Below, piece by piece: positions 1 to 8,413 of a DNA stretch of 28,937 nt. Under the pieces are notes generated by a model. That model was not told the DNA's origin. It did not search any database and was given only the letters and a program-made list of their open reading frames with translations. The DNA comes from JBBSHS01 sp038232515 (GTDB taxonomy: Bacteria > Actinomycetota > Acidimicrobiia > Acidimicrobiales > JAUJNH01): positions 1-28,937 of the forward strand of contig JBBSHS010000026.1 of the NCBI GenBank assembly GCA_038232515.1. Direction: 5' to 3'. The number at the start of each line of letters is the position of its first letter. Position 1 is the first letter of the stretch. The position numbers and the translations under genes are program-made.

Positions 1-47
1 CTGAAAAATGCTGTAGTCGAACCTCAGATCGAGACAAAGGATAAAGC

Positions 48-290
48 ATGGCAACCGGAGAAACGGGCTTCGAGGACGTGATGTTCGATTTGATCTCAGT
101 CCAGTACTTCGCTCTCAAAGGCGGTCACGACTACGGCCAGGACGTGCGTGACGCCGAGAACGCCGACCTGCAGGACGTCGCCCAGCTTTTTCGGGACGTG
201 ATGAGGGAGGACTCGGAGCGGGGGAAGCGTTGTCACGCGCTGTTGGCCACGCTGTCCGGTACCGACAAGGCTGGGCCCTCAGCCCAATAA
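48..290 (+). CDS. Small ferritin-like helical hypothetical protein
   Basis: This 80-residue protein begins at ATG 48, with a purine-rich ribosome binding site (AAAGGA, 36-41) six bases upstream. The core (residues 8-68) looks like two amphipathic helices: an FDLISVQYFALKGGHDY stretch, then an acidic segment, then LFRDVMREDSERGKRCHALL. It resembles small actinobacterial hypotheticals of ferritin-like helix-pair type, but I see no full EExxH di-iron set. The last dozen residues look disordered. It lies 148 bases upstream of the Jet defence operon on the same strand. Because jetA appears to have its own promoter, co-transcription is uncertain. The function is unknown, and no link to the defence system can be claimed from sequence alone. 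Confidence 0.7.
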   Translation: MATGETGFEDVMFDLISVQYFALKGGHDYGQDVRDAENADLQDVAQLFRDVMREDSERGKRCHALLATLSGTDKAGPSAQ

Positions 291-425
291 CGAGGTTTGC
301 GGGGCCGCCCCCGGGACAAGGGGCGCTGGTAGCCACGTTCTTGCCCTCGAAGGACTCGAAGGAGGGGCTTCGCCATCGGGCAAGGACCGCCGCCGGCGGT
401 CCCCGTGGGTGTCACATCCCCCGCG

Positions 426-431
426 TAGAGT
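426..431 (+). promoter_or_regulatory. Putative -10 element (TAGAGT) for leaderless jetA
   Basis: TAGAGT lies exactly seven bases before GTG 439, so transcription would start at or next to the start codon. The same hexamer and spacing occur before the amidase gene at 10569. No convincing -35 box is visible. It overlaps an upstream in-frame GTG (409), which would be the jetA start if this reading is wrong. Confidence 0.5.
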
Positions 432-438
432 CGCCAAG

Positions 439-1926
439 GTGGCTGTCGACCCAGACCGGCTGAGGCTCTACCGCTACGTCACGGCCCAGGAGGCTGATGA
501 CTACCTGCTGATCATGAGTCGTTTCACGGATGCGCTGCTCGCCGAGTGGTCGGCGCAGGACCTGGCTGCCCAGGGCGTAAACCTTCCCGTCGACGTCCTG
601 GCCGCCCGCTGCCGGTACCTGGTCGACAACGGCAACCTGCTCCTCAGTCCCCGGGAGGTCCGTGTCACGTCGATCGCCGAATATCAGAGCCAACCGGTCC
701 GCTACACGGTCTCGGCCCTCGGCGCCCGGCTGCACCGTGAGATCGAGGCCTTCCTGGTCGCCACCGGAGGCGCTCGCGAAGTGCCCCGCGAGCTCCTCGC
801 CCTTGTCGCCGACGGGCTGGCCACGCTCGACCCCCGATCGGAGCTGGAAGCGCTGGCCGGTACCGTGTCGACCGTCTTCGGCCAGTTCCACGAGTTCGCG
901 TCGTCCGTGACCGACTTCTACACCTACATCGGCTCTGTCCTCACCCGCAGTGATCTCGACGGCGAAGAGTGGGCGGGTTTCAAGCACCTCCTCCTCGACT
1001 ACCTCGACACCATCGTCGAGAGTGTCCGCCGCCACAAGCCCGCCATCCTCACCTCCCTCGAGCGCCTTCGGCCCGACATCCCTGCTCTCCTCGACCGCCT
1101 CGCCGATGGCGACCGGGCCTTTGCCGCCCTGGAGGCAGCCAGCCCCGGTGGCGAGGAGACCCAGCGTGCCCGCGGCCGGGCCAAGGCGGACTGGGACCAG
1201 TTGGAGGCATGGTTCGCGGGGCCTGGAGCCCGCCAGCTGAGAGACGCCGCTCACCGAGCCGTCGGCGCCCTTCTGTCCAGCCTCAAGCGCATCAACGCCT
1301 CGGCCACCAGAGAGGCGTCGCTGCGCCGGCACTTCCTGAAGCTGGCCGGTTGGTTCGATGCCTCGACGCCGGCGAGCGCCCATGCCCTCGCCACCGCCGC
1401 CTTCGGCCTCTACGGCGTGCGCCATCTGGGCGTATTGCTCGATGACGACGTCGCCGAAGCCGTCCCGGGGGGGATGAGTTGGTGGCGCTCGCCGCCCGCA
1501 CCGGTCCCCGTGGCCCTGCGGGAGCGCGGCGAGCGCGCTCTGCGGGGCCGCTCGGCCCGGGCTTCGGATCACACCGACCAGAAGAGGTGCCTGCTCGCCT
1601 TGCGTGAGGCCGAAGCCGAACGGAGGGCGACCGCCTGCGCCGAGCTGCTCGCCGTCGGCGCCCACCTCGCCGACGCCTACCTGTCAGCGGCGGCTATGGC
1701 GGTGCTCCTGGAGCTGTTGGCCAATGCCACGTCCGCCGGCCAGGCGACCCTGGCCGACCACCCGGTCACCCTGTGGGCGGCGCCGTGTGAGGGACTTCAC
1801 GTGATCCGGTCCGACCTGGGGAACCTGACGGTGGATTGCCGCGCGCTGTCGATCTCGCCCCCCGGCGTCGTGGCTTCCGTGGAGCAACGCCGATCGGTCC
1901 GGGCGACGGGGAGCGGTCACCGATGA
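439..1926 (+). CDS. jetA: Wadjet defence protein JetA (DUF2397 / TIGR02677 family)
   Basis: First gene of a four-gene Wadjet operon, 495 residues, typical for DUF2397. The N-terminal DRLRLYRYVTAQEADDY segment is characteristic of the family. JetA proteins are kleisin-like subunits that bridge the SMC heads; that role is known for studied Wadjet systems and inferred here. The N-terminal third is helical with a probable winged-helix region (LLSPREVRVTSIAEYQ). The rest is mostly long helices, including KADWDQLEAWFAGPGARQL near residue 255. I chose GTG 439 because a TANNNT hexamer sits seven bases upstream and because the family signature then starts close to residue 1. GTG 409 would add ten residues and has no clear ribosome binding site. 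The stop overlaps the jetB start in an ATGA, so the two are translationally coupled. Confidence 0.88.
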   Translation: MAVDPDRLRLYRYVTAQEADDYLLIMSRFTDALLAEWSAQDLAAQGVNLPVDVLAARCRYLVDNGNLLLSPREVRVTSIAEYQSQPVRYTVSALGARLHREIEAFLVATGGAREVPRELLALVADGLATLDPRSELEALAGTVSTVFGQFHEFASSVTDFYTYIGSVLTRSDLDGEEWAGFKHLLLDYLDTIVESVRRHKPAILTSLERLRPDIPALLDRLADGDRAFAALEAASPGGEETQRARGRAKADWDQLEAWFAGPGARQLRDAAHRAVGALLSSLKRINASATREASLRRHFLKLAGWFDASTPASAHALATAAFGLYGVRHLGVLLDDDVAEAVPGGMSWWRSPPAPVPVALRERGERALRGRSARASDHTDQKRCLLALREAEAERRATACAELLAVGAHLADAYLSAAAMAVLLELLANATSAGQATLADHPVTLWAAPCEGLHVIRSDLGNLTVDCRALSISPPGVVASVEQRRSVRATGSGHR

Positions 1927-3062
1927 GTGCTGACGAGCAGAGGGATGCGGCCCGTCAACTGCTCCAGACTCCGCTGGTGGTGGCCGCGCGGAACCCCGAT
2001 GGCCACCGCCGGATCCGTCGCCACGCCGAATCCCTGGCTGCCATGTTCCGCACCTACCTCGGCTACCGGTTGGTGGTCGAACCCCGGTTCGCCCGGCTGT
2101 TCAAGTCTGGCCTCGGCCCCGCCGACGGGCGGCCGCTCCTACGCTCCTCCAAGACGCCGTTCTCGCCTCGCGAGTACACCTACCTCGTCCTGCTCTGCTC
2201 GGCGCTGGTCACCACCCGCCGACAGGTGCTGCTCTCCTCGGTGGTCGCCGACGTCCGCCAGGCGGCGGCCGAGGCGGCCATTGACGTGGGAGACGACACC
2301 CTGACCGAACGGCGGGCGCTGGTCCATGCCATGCGTCAGCTCGTCGACTGGGGCGCCGTCACCGAGGACGCCGGCTCTGTGTCCGACTACGCCGACGACC
2401 CGTCGAAGGAGGCACTCCTGTGGGTCGAGCCGGAGATCGTCCGCAATCTCCTCGCTGTTCCGCTCCGAGACGTCGACGACCCGGAACACCTCGTCCGCCT
2501 CGCCGCCGAAACGGGCCTTGACGCCGTCCGCCATGCCGTTCGGCGAAGGATCGTCGAGTGCCCGGTGGTGATGGTCGACGAGCTCCCCGACCACGAGCGG
2601 GCGTGGCTGCGCCAGTACCAGCGACGGGAGGCTCAGATCCTCGAGGACACGTTCGGCCTCCGACTGGAGGTCAGGGCAGAGGGCGTCGCCGCCCTCGATC
2701 CCCAGGACGAGCTGACCGACGTGAAGTTCCCGCGGGACGGGTCCCTCGGCCAGGCGGCCCTTTTGGCCCTGGCCGCGTTGGTGGCCGAGCTGGCGCCTGA
2801 CGATGCGTCCGTGCCCGTGCCCGCCGGGCTGCTCGGCTCGGTCATCCAGGGTCTGTTGGCTACTCACGGCCGGCGGTGGTCCAAGGGCTACGCCGACCAC
2901 CCCGAGCGCCTGGCCCCGGATGTCGAGGACCTCCTCGTCGACATCGGCCTGTTGACGCGGGCGGATGACGGCTCGCTTCGCCTGCGCGCCATTGCCGCTC
3001 GCTACGCACCCGAACCTCAGGAGATCCCAGCCCCGCTGAGCCTTGCCCTGGAGGACGCATGA
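1923..3062 (+). CDS. jetB: Wadjet defence protein JetB (DUF2398 / TIGR02678 family)
   Basis: Second gene of the Wadjet operon, 379 residues. The region after about residue 20 (VVAARNPDGHRRIRRHAESL, then FRTYLGYRLVVEP and FARLFKSG) is the recognisable start of DUF2398 proteins, and the YTYLVLLCSAL segment near residue 80 also fits. In Wadjet complexes JetB is a winged-helix KITE-type subunit that binds the kleisin; for this family that is inference from homologous systems. The start is the ATG of the ATGA overlap with jetA, which excludes the longer reading from 1836. The stop forms a second ATGA with jetC, implying tight stoichiometric coupling. Confidence 0.88.
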   Translation: MSADEQRDAARQLLQTPLVVAARNPDGHRRIRRHAESLAAMFRTYLGYRLVVEPRFARLFKSGLGPADGRPLLRSSKTPFSPREYTYLVLLCSALVTTRRQVLLSSVVADVRQAAAEAAIDVGDDTLTERRALVHAMRQLVDWGAVTEDAGSVSDYADDPSKEALLWVEPEIVRNLLAVPLRDVDDPEHLVRLAAETGLDAVRHAVRRRIVECPVVMVDELPDHERAWLRQYQRREAQILEDTFGLRLEVRAEGVAALDPQDELTDVKFPRDGSLGQAALLALAALVAELAPDDASVPVPAGLLGSVIQGLLATHGRRWSKGYADHPERLAPDVEDLLVDIGLLTRADDGSLRLRAIAARYAPEPQEIPAPLSLALEDA

Positions 3063-6000
3063 CACCCGACCAGCTGTTCACCATCGCCTCGTCGGCACCT
3101 CCGCTGGCGCCCGCCGAACACGTGGGTCGATGGGTCCTGCACCGGGCCGGGATCGTGAACGTCTGGCAGTACGACCGGGCCGAGATCGGCTTCGGTGGCG
3201 GCCGGACGTTGCTGCGGGGCAAGAACGGAGCGGGCAAGTCCAAAGCCCTCGAAGTCCTCCTTCCTTTCCTGTTCGACGGCGACACCCGTTCCATCGACGC
3301 CGCCGGCCGCGACCGGACCACCGTCTACTGGTTGATGACCGACGGCCGTGAGCCTGGGAACCACGTCGGTTACATATGGCTCGAGCTGCGTCACACCAGC
3401 GAGGACGGCGACGAGCGGTTCTGCACACTGGGCGCCGGGCTCAAGGCGTCGCCCACCACCCGGCAGACTGCCACCTGGTTCTTCCTCACGGAGGAGGCGC
3501 GGGTGGGCGTCGACCTCCACCTGGGCCCGGAGGTGTCGGCGGACGGGCTCAGGGAACGGCTCGGGTCCGACGCCGTGACGACTGCGTCCGAGCATCGCCG
3601 GAAGGTGGCGGCCCGGCTGTTCGACCTCCATGACGAAGCCCGGTACGCCAATCTCCTCCATCTGCTCCACCGCCTGCGAGACCCGAACATCGGCAACAAG
3701 ATCGAAGCCGGCGAGCTGGCGGCTGTCCTGCGTGACGCGCTACCGCCACCCTCCGACGAAGCGCTGGAGAAGGCGGCCGAGCGGTTCGACACCCTCGATC
3801 AGGTGCGCGACCAGCTGGAGCGGACGCAGCGGACGGCGACGGCTCTGGCGCGGTTCCTCGACACCTATCAGGGCTACGCCCGGACGGTCCTGCGTGACCG
3901 TTGCCACCGGGTGCTGGATGCGGCAGCCGAGCGGCGGAAGGCAGAGCGCGACGCCACCCGGCGGGCCGAGGCGGCATCTGCCGCCGTCGCCGCCCGCCAG
4001 ATGGCAGAGGCGCAGGTCCAACGACTGCGCGACAAGGAGATGCGGGCGGTCTGGGAGCTGGAGGGCCTCCAGGCCAGCGAGGACTACAAGCAACATCAGA
4101 ACCTGGTCGACCGCCGCCGGGCCGTGGACGCCAAGGACTCCGCCGCCGGCTCGGCCGAGCAGGCCGCGGCCGAGCTGGGCAAGGTCGCACACGAGGCGGC
4201 CGAGGATGAGCAGCGGGCGCTCGGCCATGCCCGCTCCGCCCAAGCCAGGGTTGGCGAGGCCCGGCCGGCGCTGGTCCGCCTCGCTCGTGAGGCCGGCGTC
4301 GACCAGGCCGTCGTACCCACCGAGGCCGAGGGCATCTCCATCGCCGTCACCGTCGCCGACGGGCGGCGTAGGGCCGCCGCCCAGGTACGGCGACTGGCCG
4401 AAGTGGCGGCCGAGGCCAAGGCGCTGGCCGACCGCGCCGACGAGCGGGCCGCCCGTTCCGAGCAGGAGCTCACCGGGCGTCAGACCGACGCCGACTACGC
4501 CTTTGACGCATGGGTGACGGACAGCCGGGCGTGGCGGAGTGCTGTTCGAGCGTGGCTCGCCGACGACCTCGCCGGACGGGACGGGCCCGCTCCTGACTGG
4601 CGCCCGCTGCACGGCGCCCTGGGAGAAGGAGCAGCGGACGCCGAGGAGCTGACGGAGGTTCCTGCCGTTATGCGCTCGTTGGTGGCGCCACTCCAGGAGG
4701 CGGCGCGAAACGCCGAGAGCACGGCCCGCTCGACGTTGACCGACGCCGAGCGCCTCCTGGGCGACAAGGAAGCCGAGCGCGCCGTTGTGGAAGCGGCAGA
4801 AGAGTCGCGGCCGCCGGCCTCCCGGTTCCGGGGGGCGGAGCGCGACGAACGGGCTGGTGCGCCCTTCTACGAGCTGGTCGACTTGGCCGTCGGACTTGCC
4901 GCCGCCGATCGGGCGGGGCTGGAAGCGGCGCTTGAGGCGTCAGGCCTCCTCGACGCCTGGGTCGGCAACGACGGTCTGGTCGTCCACCCCTCGACCCAGG
5001 ACGTCATCCTGCGGGCCGACGCGCCCGCCCTTCCGGCTGGCACCCCTACCCTGGCCGACGTCCTGGTGACCGCTCGACCTGACGTGGGCCACCTGCTCCG
5101 CACGGTGGGCCTGGGCGACCAGGGCTCACAGCCGTGGGTCTGCGTCGACGGGAGGTGGTCGATCGGGCCCATGCGGGGAGCGTGGTCCAAGGTGGAGGCG
5201 GAGTACCTCGGAGCTGGTACCCGGCGGGCCACCCGCCAGCGGCGGCTGACCGAACTCGTCCGGCAGTGTGCGGAGCTACGGGCCGACGTCGACATGGCCG
5301 GTGCACGCCTGGCCGACAGGCGGGAGACGAGGCAACGGCTGGACCGGCTCCCGGCCACGTTCCCCAGTGACTCGTCGGTGCGGGGTGCGGCATCGAGGGC
5401 GGATGCGCTGGCCGGTGTGGCCGGCGATGCCCGAGCGAGGTACGACGTTGACCGGCGGAGCGCCGAGCAGGCACGAACCGGTGCGGCCAGAGCGGCCAGC
5501 GAGCTGGCCCGCACGGCCGCCCTCGACAGCCTGCCGGTGTCCCTTGCCTCGCTCGACGCCGTGGCCGTGGCCGCCGCCGAGCTCTCGGCCGGTCTACGGG
5601 CCTGGCGGACGGCCTGGGACGAGTGGGCGGAACGGCAGGTGGTCGCCGCCGCCGCCGCCACGCGGCATGCTGAGCGCGTCGCCGCGGCGGACGGGGCGGC
5701 GACGCGCGCCGCCGCCCGGCGACAGGATCACGACGCCGAGGCGGCGTCCCTGACCAGCCTCGAGGAGGCCGTGGGGGCGACGGTCAACGAGCTCTTGGCG
5801 GGCATCGCCGACTGCACCGAGCAGCGGGACGGGGCCCGACGGAAGTTGCCGGCGGCGTCAGGACGGGCCCAAGAGCTGGCCGTGGCCGAGGGCCGGGCGC
5901 TCGAGCTCACCGCCACCACCGCCGCCCGCGTGGTGGCCGCTGCCGATGCGGTCGTCTCCGCCGCTGAGCGGCTGGGGCGGGCCGTCGTGCTACCCGGCGT

Positions 6001-7036
6001 GGGCGCCGCCGCCTTGGGCGCCGAGCCGGACTGGGAGGCGACCGACGCCGTCGCCGCCGCCACCGCACTGCGTGCCCAGGTCGGCGACGGGGGTGCGGTA
6101 TCGGACCAGGTCGTGCTCAACCGGCTGCGGGAGCTGGAGGACGGCCTGGCCGGCGGCTACGACGTGGTGTTCGGCGAGGAGGACGGTGTCAAGTTCTTCC
6201 ATGTCGCCGACGACACCGGCCGCCAGCCGCTGCCGACGGTGGCGGCCCGGGTGGCGGCCGAGGCGGCAGCCGCCAAGGAACGACTGGCGGCCAACGAGCG
6301 CGACGTGATCGAACGCTTCCTGCTGGGCGAGCTGGGCGAGGAGTTGCGGGAGCGGTTGCTCGAGTCCCATGACCTGGTGCGGGCGGCCAACGGCGCCCTC
6401 GGCGGTGTGCGGACCTCGCACGGAAAGGGGGCCCGTATCGAGTGGCGGATCGACCAGGAGGCGCCGGCCGTGGCCCGGTCCACGGCCGAGCTGTTGGTGA
6501 TGGCGCCCCGATCTGCAGAGGAGGACGCCCGGCTCCGGGACGCGCTGATGGAGCTGATACGGGCCCAGCGGGAGAAGGACCCGGCGTTGGGCTACCTGGA
6601 GCACCTGCGGGAGGCTCTGGATTTCCGACGTTGGTACCGGTTCACGGTGCAGGTCGTCGACGACGCCCGACCAGGATCGACACGGGCGCTTTCGTCCCGG
6701 CTGGGGCTGTCACAGGGCGAGCAGCGGGTGCTGTCGTACCTGGCTCTCTTCGCCGCCGCCTCTGCCCACTACGACGGTCTCGGCCCCTCGTGCCCGCGGC
6801 TGCTGCTGCTCGATGACGCCTTCGCCAAGGTGGACGAGCCGACTCACGGACGTCTGCTCTCGCTGCTGGTCGATCTCAATCTCGACTTCCTGATCACCAG
6901 TGAGCGCATGTGGGGGTGCTTCTCCACCGTGCCCAGCCTGGAGATCTACGAGGCCCTACGCGAGCCGTCGGTGCCGGGAGTGGCGTTGGTGCACTTTCGG
7001 TGGGACGGTCAGCAGCGCCACCTGGTCGGCATCTGA
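3059..7036 (+). CDS. jetC: Wadjet SMC-like ATPase JetC (TIGR02680 family)
   Basis: Motor subunit of the defence complex, 1325 residues, as expected for TIGR02680. The Walker A motif GKNGAGKS is at residues 54-61, after a short N-terminal strand region (HRAGIVNVWQYD). Long Ala/Glu/Arg-rich coiled coils flank a globular hinge-like region at about residues 600-725. The C-terminal head carries the ABC signature LSQGEQ (1217-1222) and Walker B LLLLDDAF (1248-1255), followed by a D-loop-like KVDEPTHGR and LDFLITSE. Both ATPase halves are therefore intact. The residue after the Walker B Asp is Asp rather than Glu; RecF-type ATPases also have DD there. SMC proteins of this group extrude DNA loops on circular plasmids and present them to JetD. 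The gene overlaps jetB by four bases and ends three bases before jetD. Confidence 0.93.
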   Translation: MTPDQLFTIASSAPPLAPAEHVGRWVLHRAGIVNVWQYDRAEIGFGGGRTLLRGKNGAGKSKALEVLLPFLFDGDTRSIDAAGRDRTTVYWLMTDGREPGNHVGYIWLELRHTSEDGDERFCTLGAGLKASPTTRQTATWFFLTEEARVGVDLHLGPEVSADGLRERLGSDAVTTASEHRRKVAARLFDLHDEARYANLLHLLHRLRDPNIGNKIEAGELAAVLRDALPPPSDEALEKAAERFDTLDQVRDQLERTQRTATALARFLDTYQGYARTVLRDRCHRVLDAAAERRKAERDATRRAEAASAAVAARQMAEAQVQRLRDKEMRAVWELEGLQASEDYKQHQNLVDRRRAVDAKDSAAGSAEQAAAELGKVAHEAAEDEQRALGHARSAQARVGEARPALVRLAREAGVDQAVVPTEAEGISIAVTVADGRRRAAAQVRRLAEVAAEAKALADRADERAARSEQELTGRQTDADYAFDAWVTDSRAWRSAVRAWLADDLAGRDGPAPDWRPLHGALGEGAADAEELTEVPAVMRSLVAPLQEAARNAESTARSTLTDAERLLGDKEAERAVVEAAEESRPPASRFRGAERDERAGAPFYELVDLAVGLAAADRAGLEAALEASGLLDAWVGNDGLVVHPSTQDVILRADAPALPAGTPTLADVLVTARPDVGHLLRTVGLGDQGSQPWVCVDGRWSIGPMRGAWSKVEAEYLGAGTRRATRQRRLTELVRQCAELRADVDMAGARLADRRETRQRLDRLPATFPSDSSVRGAASRADALAGVAGDARARYDVDRRSAEQARTGAARAASELARTAALDSLPVSLASLDAVAVAAAELSAGLRAWRTAWDEWAERQVVAAAAATRHAERVAAADGAATRAAARRQDHDAEAASLTSLEEAVGATVNELLAGIADCTEQRDGARRKLPAASGRAQELAVAEGRALELTATTAARVVAAADAVVSAAERLGRAVVLPGVGAAALGAEPDWEATDAVAAATALRAQVGDGGAVSDQVVLNRLRELEDGLAGGYDVVFGEEDGVKFFHVADDTGRQPLPTVAARVAAEAAAAKERLAANERDVIERFLLGELGEELRERLLESHDLVRAANGALGGVRTSHGKGARIEWRIDQEAPAVARSTAELLVMAPRSAEEDARLRDALMELIRAQREKDPALGYLEHLREALDFRRWYRFTVQVVDDARPGSTRALSSRLGLSQGEQRVLSYLALFAAASAHYDGLGPSCPRLLLLDDAFAKVDEPTHGRLLSLLVDLNLDFLITSERMWGCFSTVPSLEIYEALREPSVPGVALVHFRWDGQQRHLVGI

Positions 7037-7039
7037 GCG

Positions 7040-8269
7040 GTGGCCGCGCTCGACGACCCGGCGCTTGCCCGTCTGTGGGACGCGGCGGCAGAGCGCCTTC
7101 AGCGCAACGGCTTGATGGCCCGCGGTGTGGTGGTGCTGGCCGGCCTCGATCGGGCCGAGCGGTTCGCACTGGCCGGCCTGTTGGGCCGTCCCGTCAACAG
7201 TGCCCGGGCACGGGTCGACCTGGCTGCTCTCGACTCCAGGCTCTGCGCCGCAGGCGCGCCCGGCGGCCTGGTGGCCACGGTGGCAGCGGGGCGGGGCCCG
7301 CTCGTCGACCGGGCGGGACTGCGGTCGGCGGCCGCCGCCCAGCGGAGCGCGGTTTGGGAGGTGGCGCGCTCGGACCTGGCCGGGTGTGGCCTGGAGCCGC
7401 AGCCCTGGATGGAAGCGTGGCTGGCGGGCATCCGCCCGATCGTCGGTCGGATTCCTCCGGAACGGGCCAAGCGGGCGGTGAGGACGACCATTCGCTGCGT
7501 GGCTCGGCTGCCGTGGGACGGGCCTCGATGCGGGCGCACGGAGCTCGCCTCCCGGGTGTCGGGCAGCAGCCACGCTCTGGACGACGGCACGGTGCTGGCG
7601 GCACTGGTGCTCCGGGCCATATCGCTCATGGTCGGGGCCCCGCCCCCGCAGACGCCCGCCGAGCGTCGGGCCTTGTGGGAGCGCGCCGGCGTGCTGAGCG
7701 ACGAGGTGTCGACCACCGTGCTCACGTTCGGCCTTCACCCGCGCGGAGGATCCGGGGCCGCGGTCGCGGTGAGGGCCCGCAGCGACGCCGGATGCGAGGC
7801 GCACCTGACGATCCGCGACCTGCGCCGCCTCGACCGGTGTGTGGCTGAGGCGACGACGGTGTGGGTCTGCGAGAACCCCAGGGTGTTGGAGGCGGCGATG
7901 GACGCCGGCACCCGGGGTGCGGTGGTGTGTACCGCCGGCAACCCCACCGTGGTGGTGACCATGCTCCTCGAGCGCCTGGTGGCGGACGGGGCTTGCCTGC
8001 GCTACAGGGGCGACTTCGACTGGCCCGGCCTGGCCATGGCCAACCGGGTCGTCGGCAGCTACGCGGCCGAGCCGTGGCGCATGGGCAAGCTCGACTACGA
8101 GGCGGCCCTGACCGCCGCCGGCACGGGGTTGGTGGAGCTGCCGAAGCTCCAAGGCCGGTCGGTCCCAGCCATCTGGGACCCTGACCTCACGGTGGCCATG
8201 GAGAACGCCAGCCGGGCCGTGCACGAAGAAGCCCTGCTCGACCTGCTCGTCGCCGACCTCGTGGGGTGA
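7040..8269 (+). CDS. jetD: Wadjet nuclease JetD (DUF2399 / TIGR02679, Toprim-like)
   Basis: Last gene of the operon, 409 residues, GTG start three bases after the jetC stop, so probably expressed by coupling. The N-terminal half matches the TIGR02679 N-terminal domain (DUF3323-like: LARLWDAAAERLQRNG). The C-terminal half is the DUF2399 Toprim-like domain related to topoisomerase VI subunit A. The putative metal-binding residues are present: Glu278 in VCENP, and Asp325/Asp327 in the RGDFDWPG motif. JetD homologues cleave DNA captured by the JetABC motor, so this copy should be catalytically competent. No frameshift or truncation is seen in any of the four genes. Downstream lies a strong hairpin at 8385-8405. 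Confidence 0.9.
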   Translation: MAALDDPALARLWDAAAERLQRNGLMARGVVVLAGLDRAERFALAGLLGRPVNSARARVDLAALDSRLCAAGAPGGLVATVAAGRGPLVDRAGLRSAAAAQRSAVWEVARSDLAGCGLEPQPWMEAWLAGIRPIVGRIPPERAKRAVRTTIRCVARLPWDGPRCGRTELASRVSGSSHALDDGTVLAALVLRAISLMVGAPPPQTPAERRALWERAGVLSDEVSTTVLTFGLHPRGGSGAAVAVRARSDAGCEAHLTIRDLRRLDRCVAEATTVWVCENPRVLEAAMDAGTRGAVVCTAGNPTVVVTMLLERLVADGACLRYRGDFDWPGLAMANRVVGSYAAEPWRMGKLDYEAALTAAGTGLVELPKLQGRSVPAIWDPDLTVAMENASRAVHEEALLDLLVADLVG

Positions 8270-8384
8270 ACGCGTCCACCGGTAGTGGGGCGCGCCTGGC
8301 CAGGGGCCGGGCCGGATGCGGCCCCCGACGAAGGTCTACCGGGGCTTCGCCCCCGCCCGACGAGCAGGTCAAATCGTGTCGGCC

Positions 8385-8405
8385 TCTAGGCGCCAAGCGC
8401 CTAGA
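8385..8405. terminator. Bidirectional hairpin between jetD and the acyl-CoA dehydrogenase gene
   Basis: A perfect 9-bp inverted repeat, TCTAGGCGC and GCGCCTAGA, is separated by CAA. CCTCTAGG (8383-8390) can also pair with CCTAGAGG (8406-8413), giving an alternative fold. It lies between two convergent genes (stops at 8269 and 8414), so a shared terminator is likely. There is no U-run, as is common for actinobacterial terminators. Bases 8270-8384 hold nothing else recognisable. Confidence 0.6.
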
Positions 8406-8413
8406 CCTAGAGG

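Noticed and set aside
1..35. Possible tRNA end on the minus strand (GGTTCGA-like stretch near 13-22)
   Set aside because: The flanking bases do not form a 5-bp T stem and no acceptor or anticodon arms can be built.
412..1665. 417-codon open frame antisense to jetA
   Set aside because: High-GC third positions leave reverse frames open. Its product is low-complexity Gly/Arg/Glu and matches no family, while the plus-strand gene has clear family features and coupled neighbours.
8383..8413. Nested inverted repeat after jetD as an attachment site or IS end
   Set aside because: No integrase, transposase or matching direct repeat is present in the window; its position between convergent stops explains it as a terminator.
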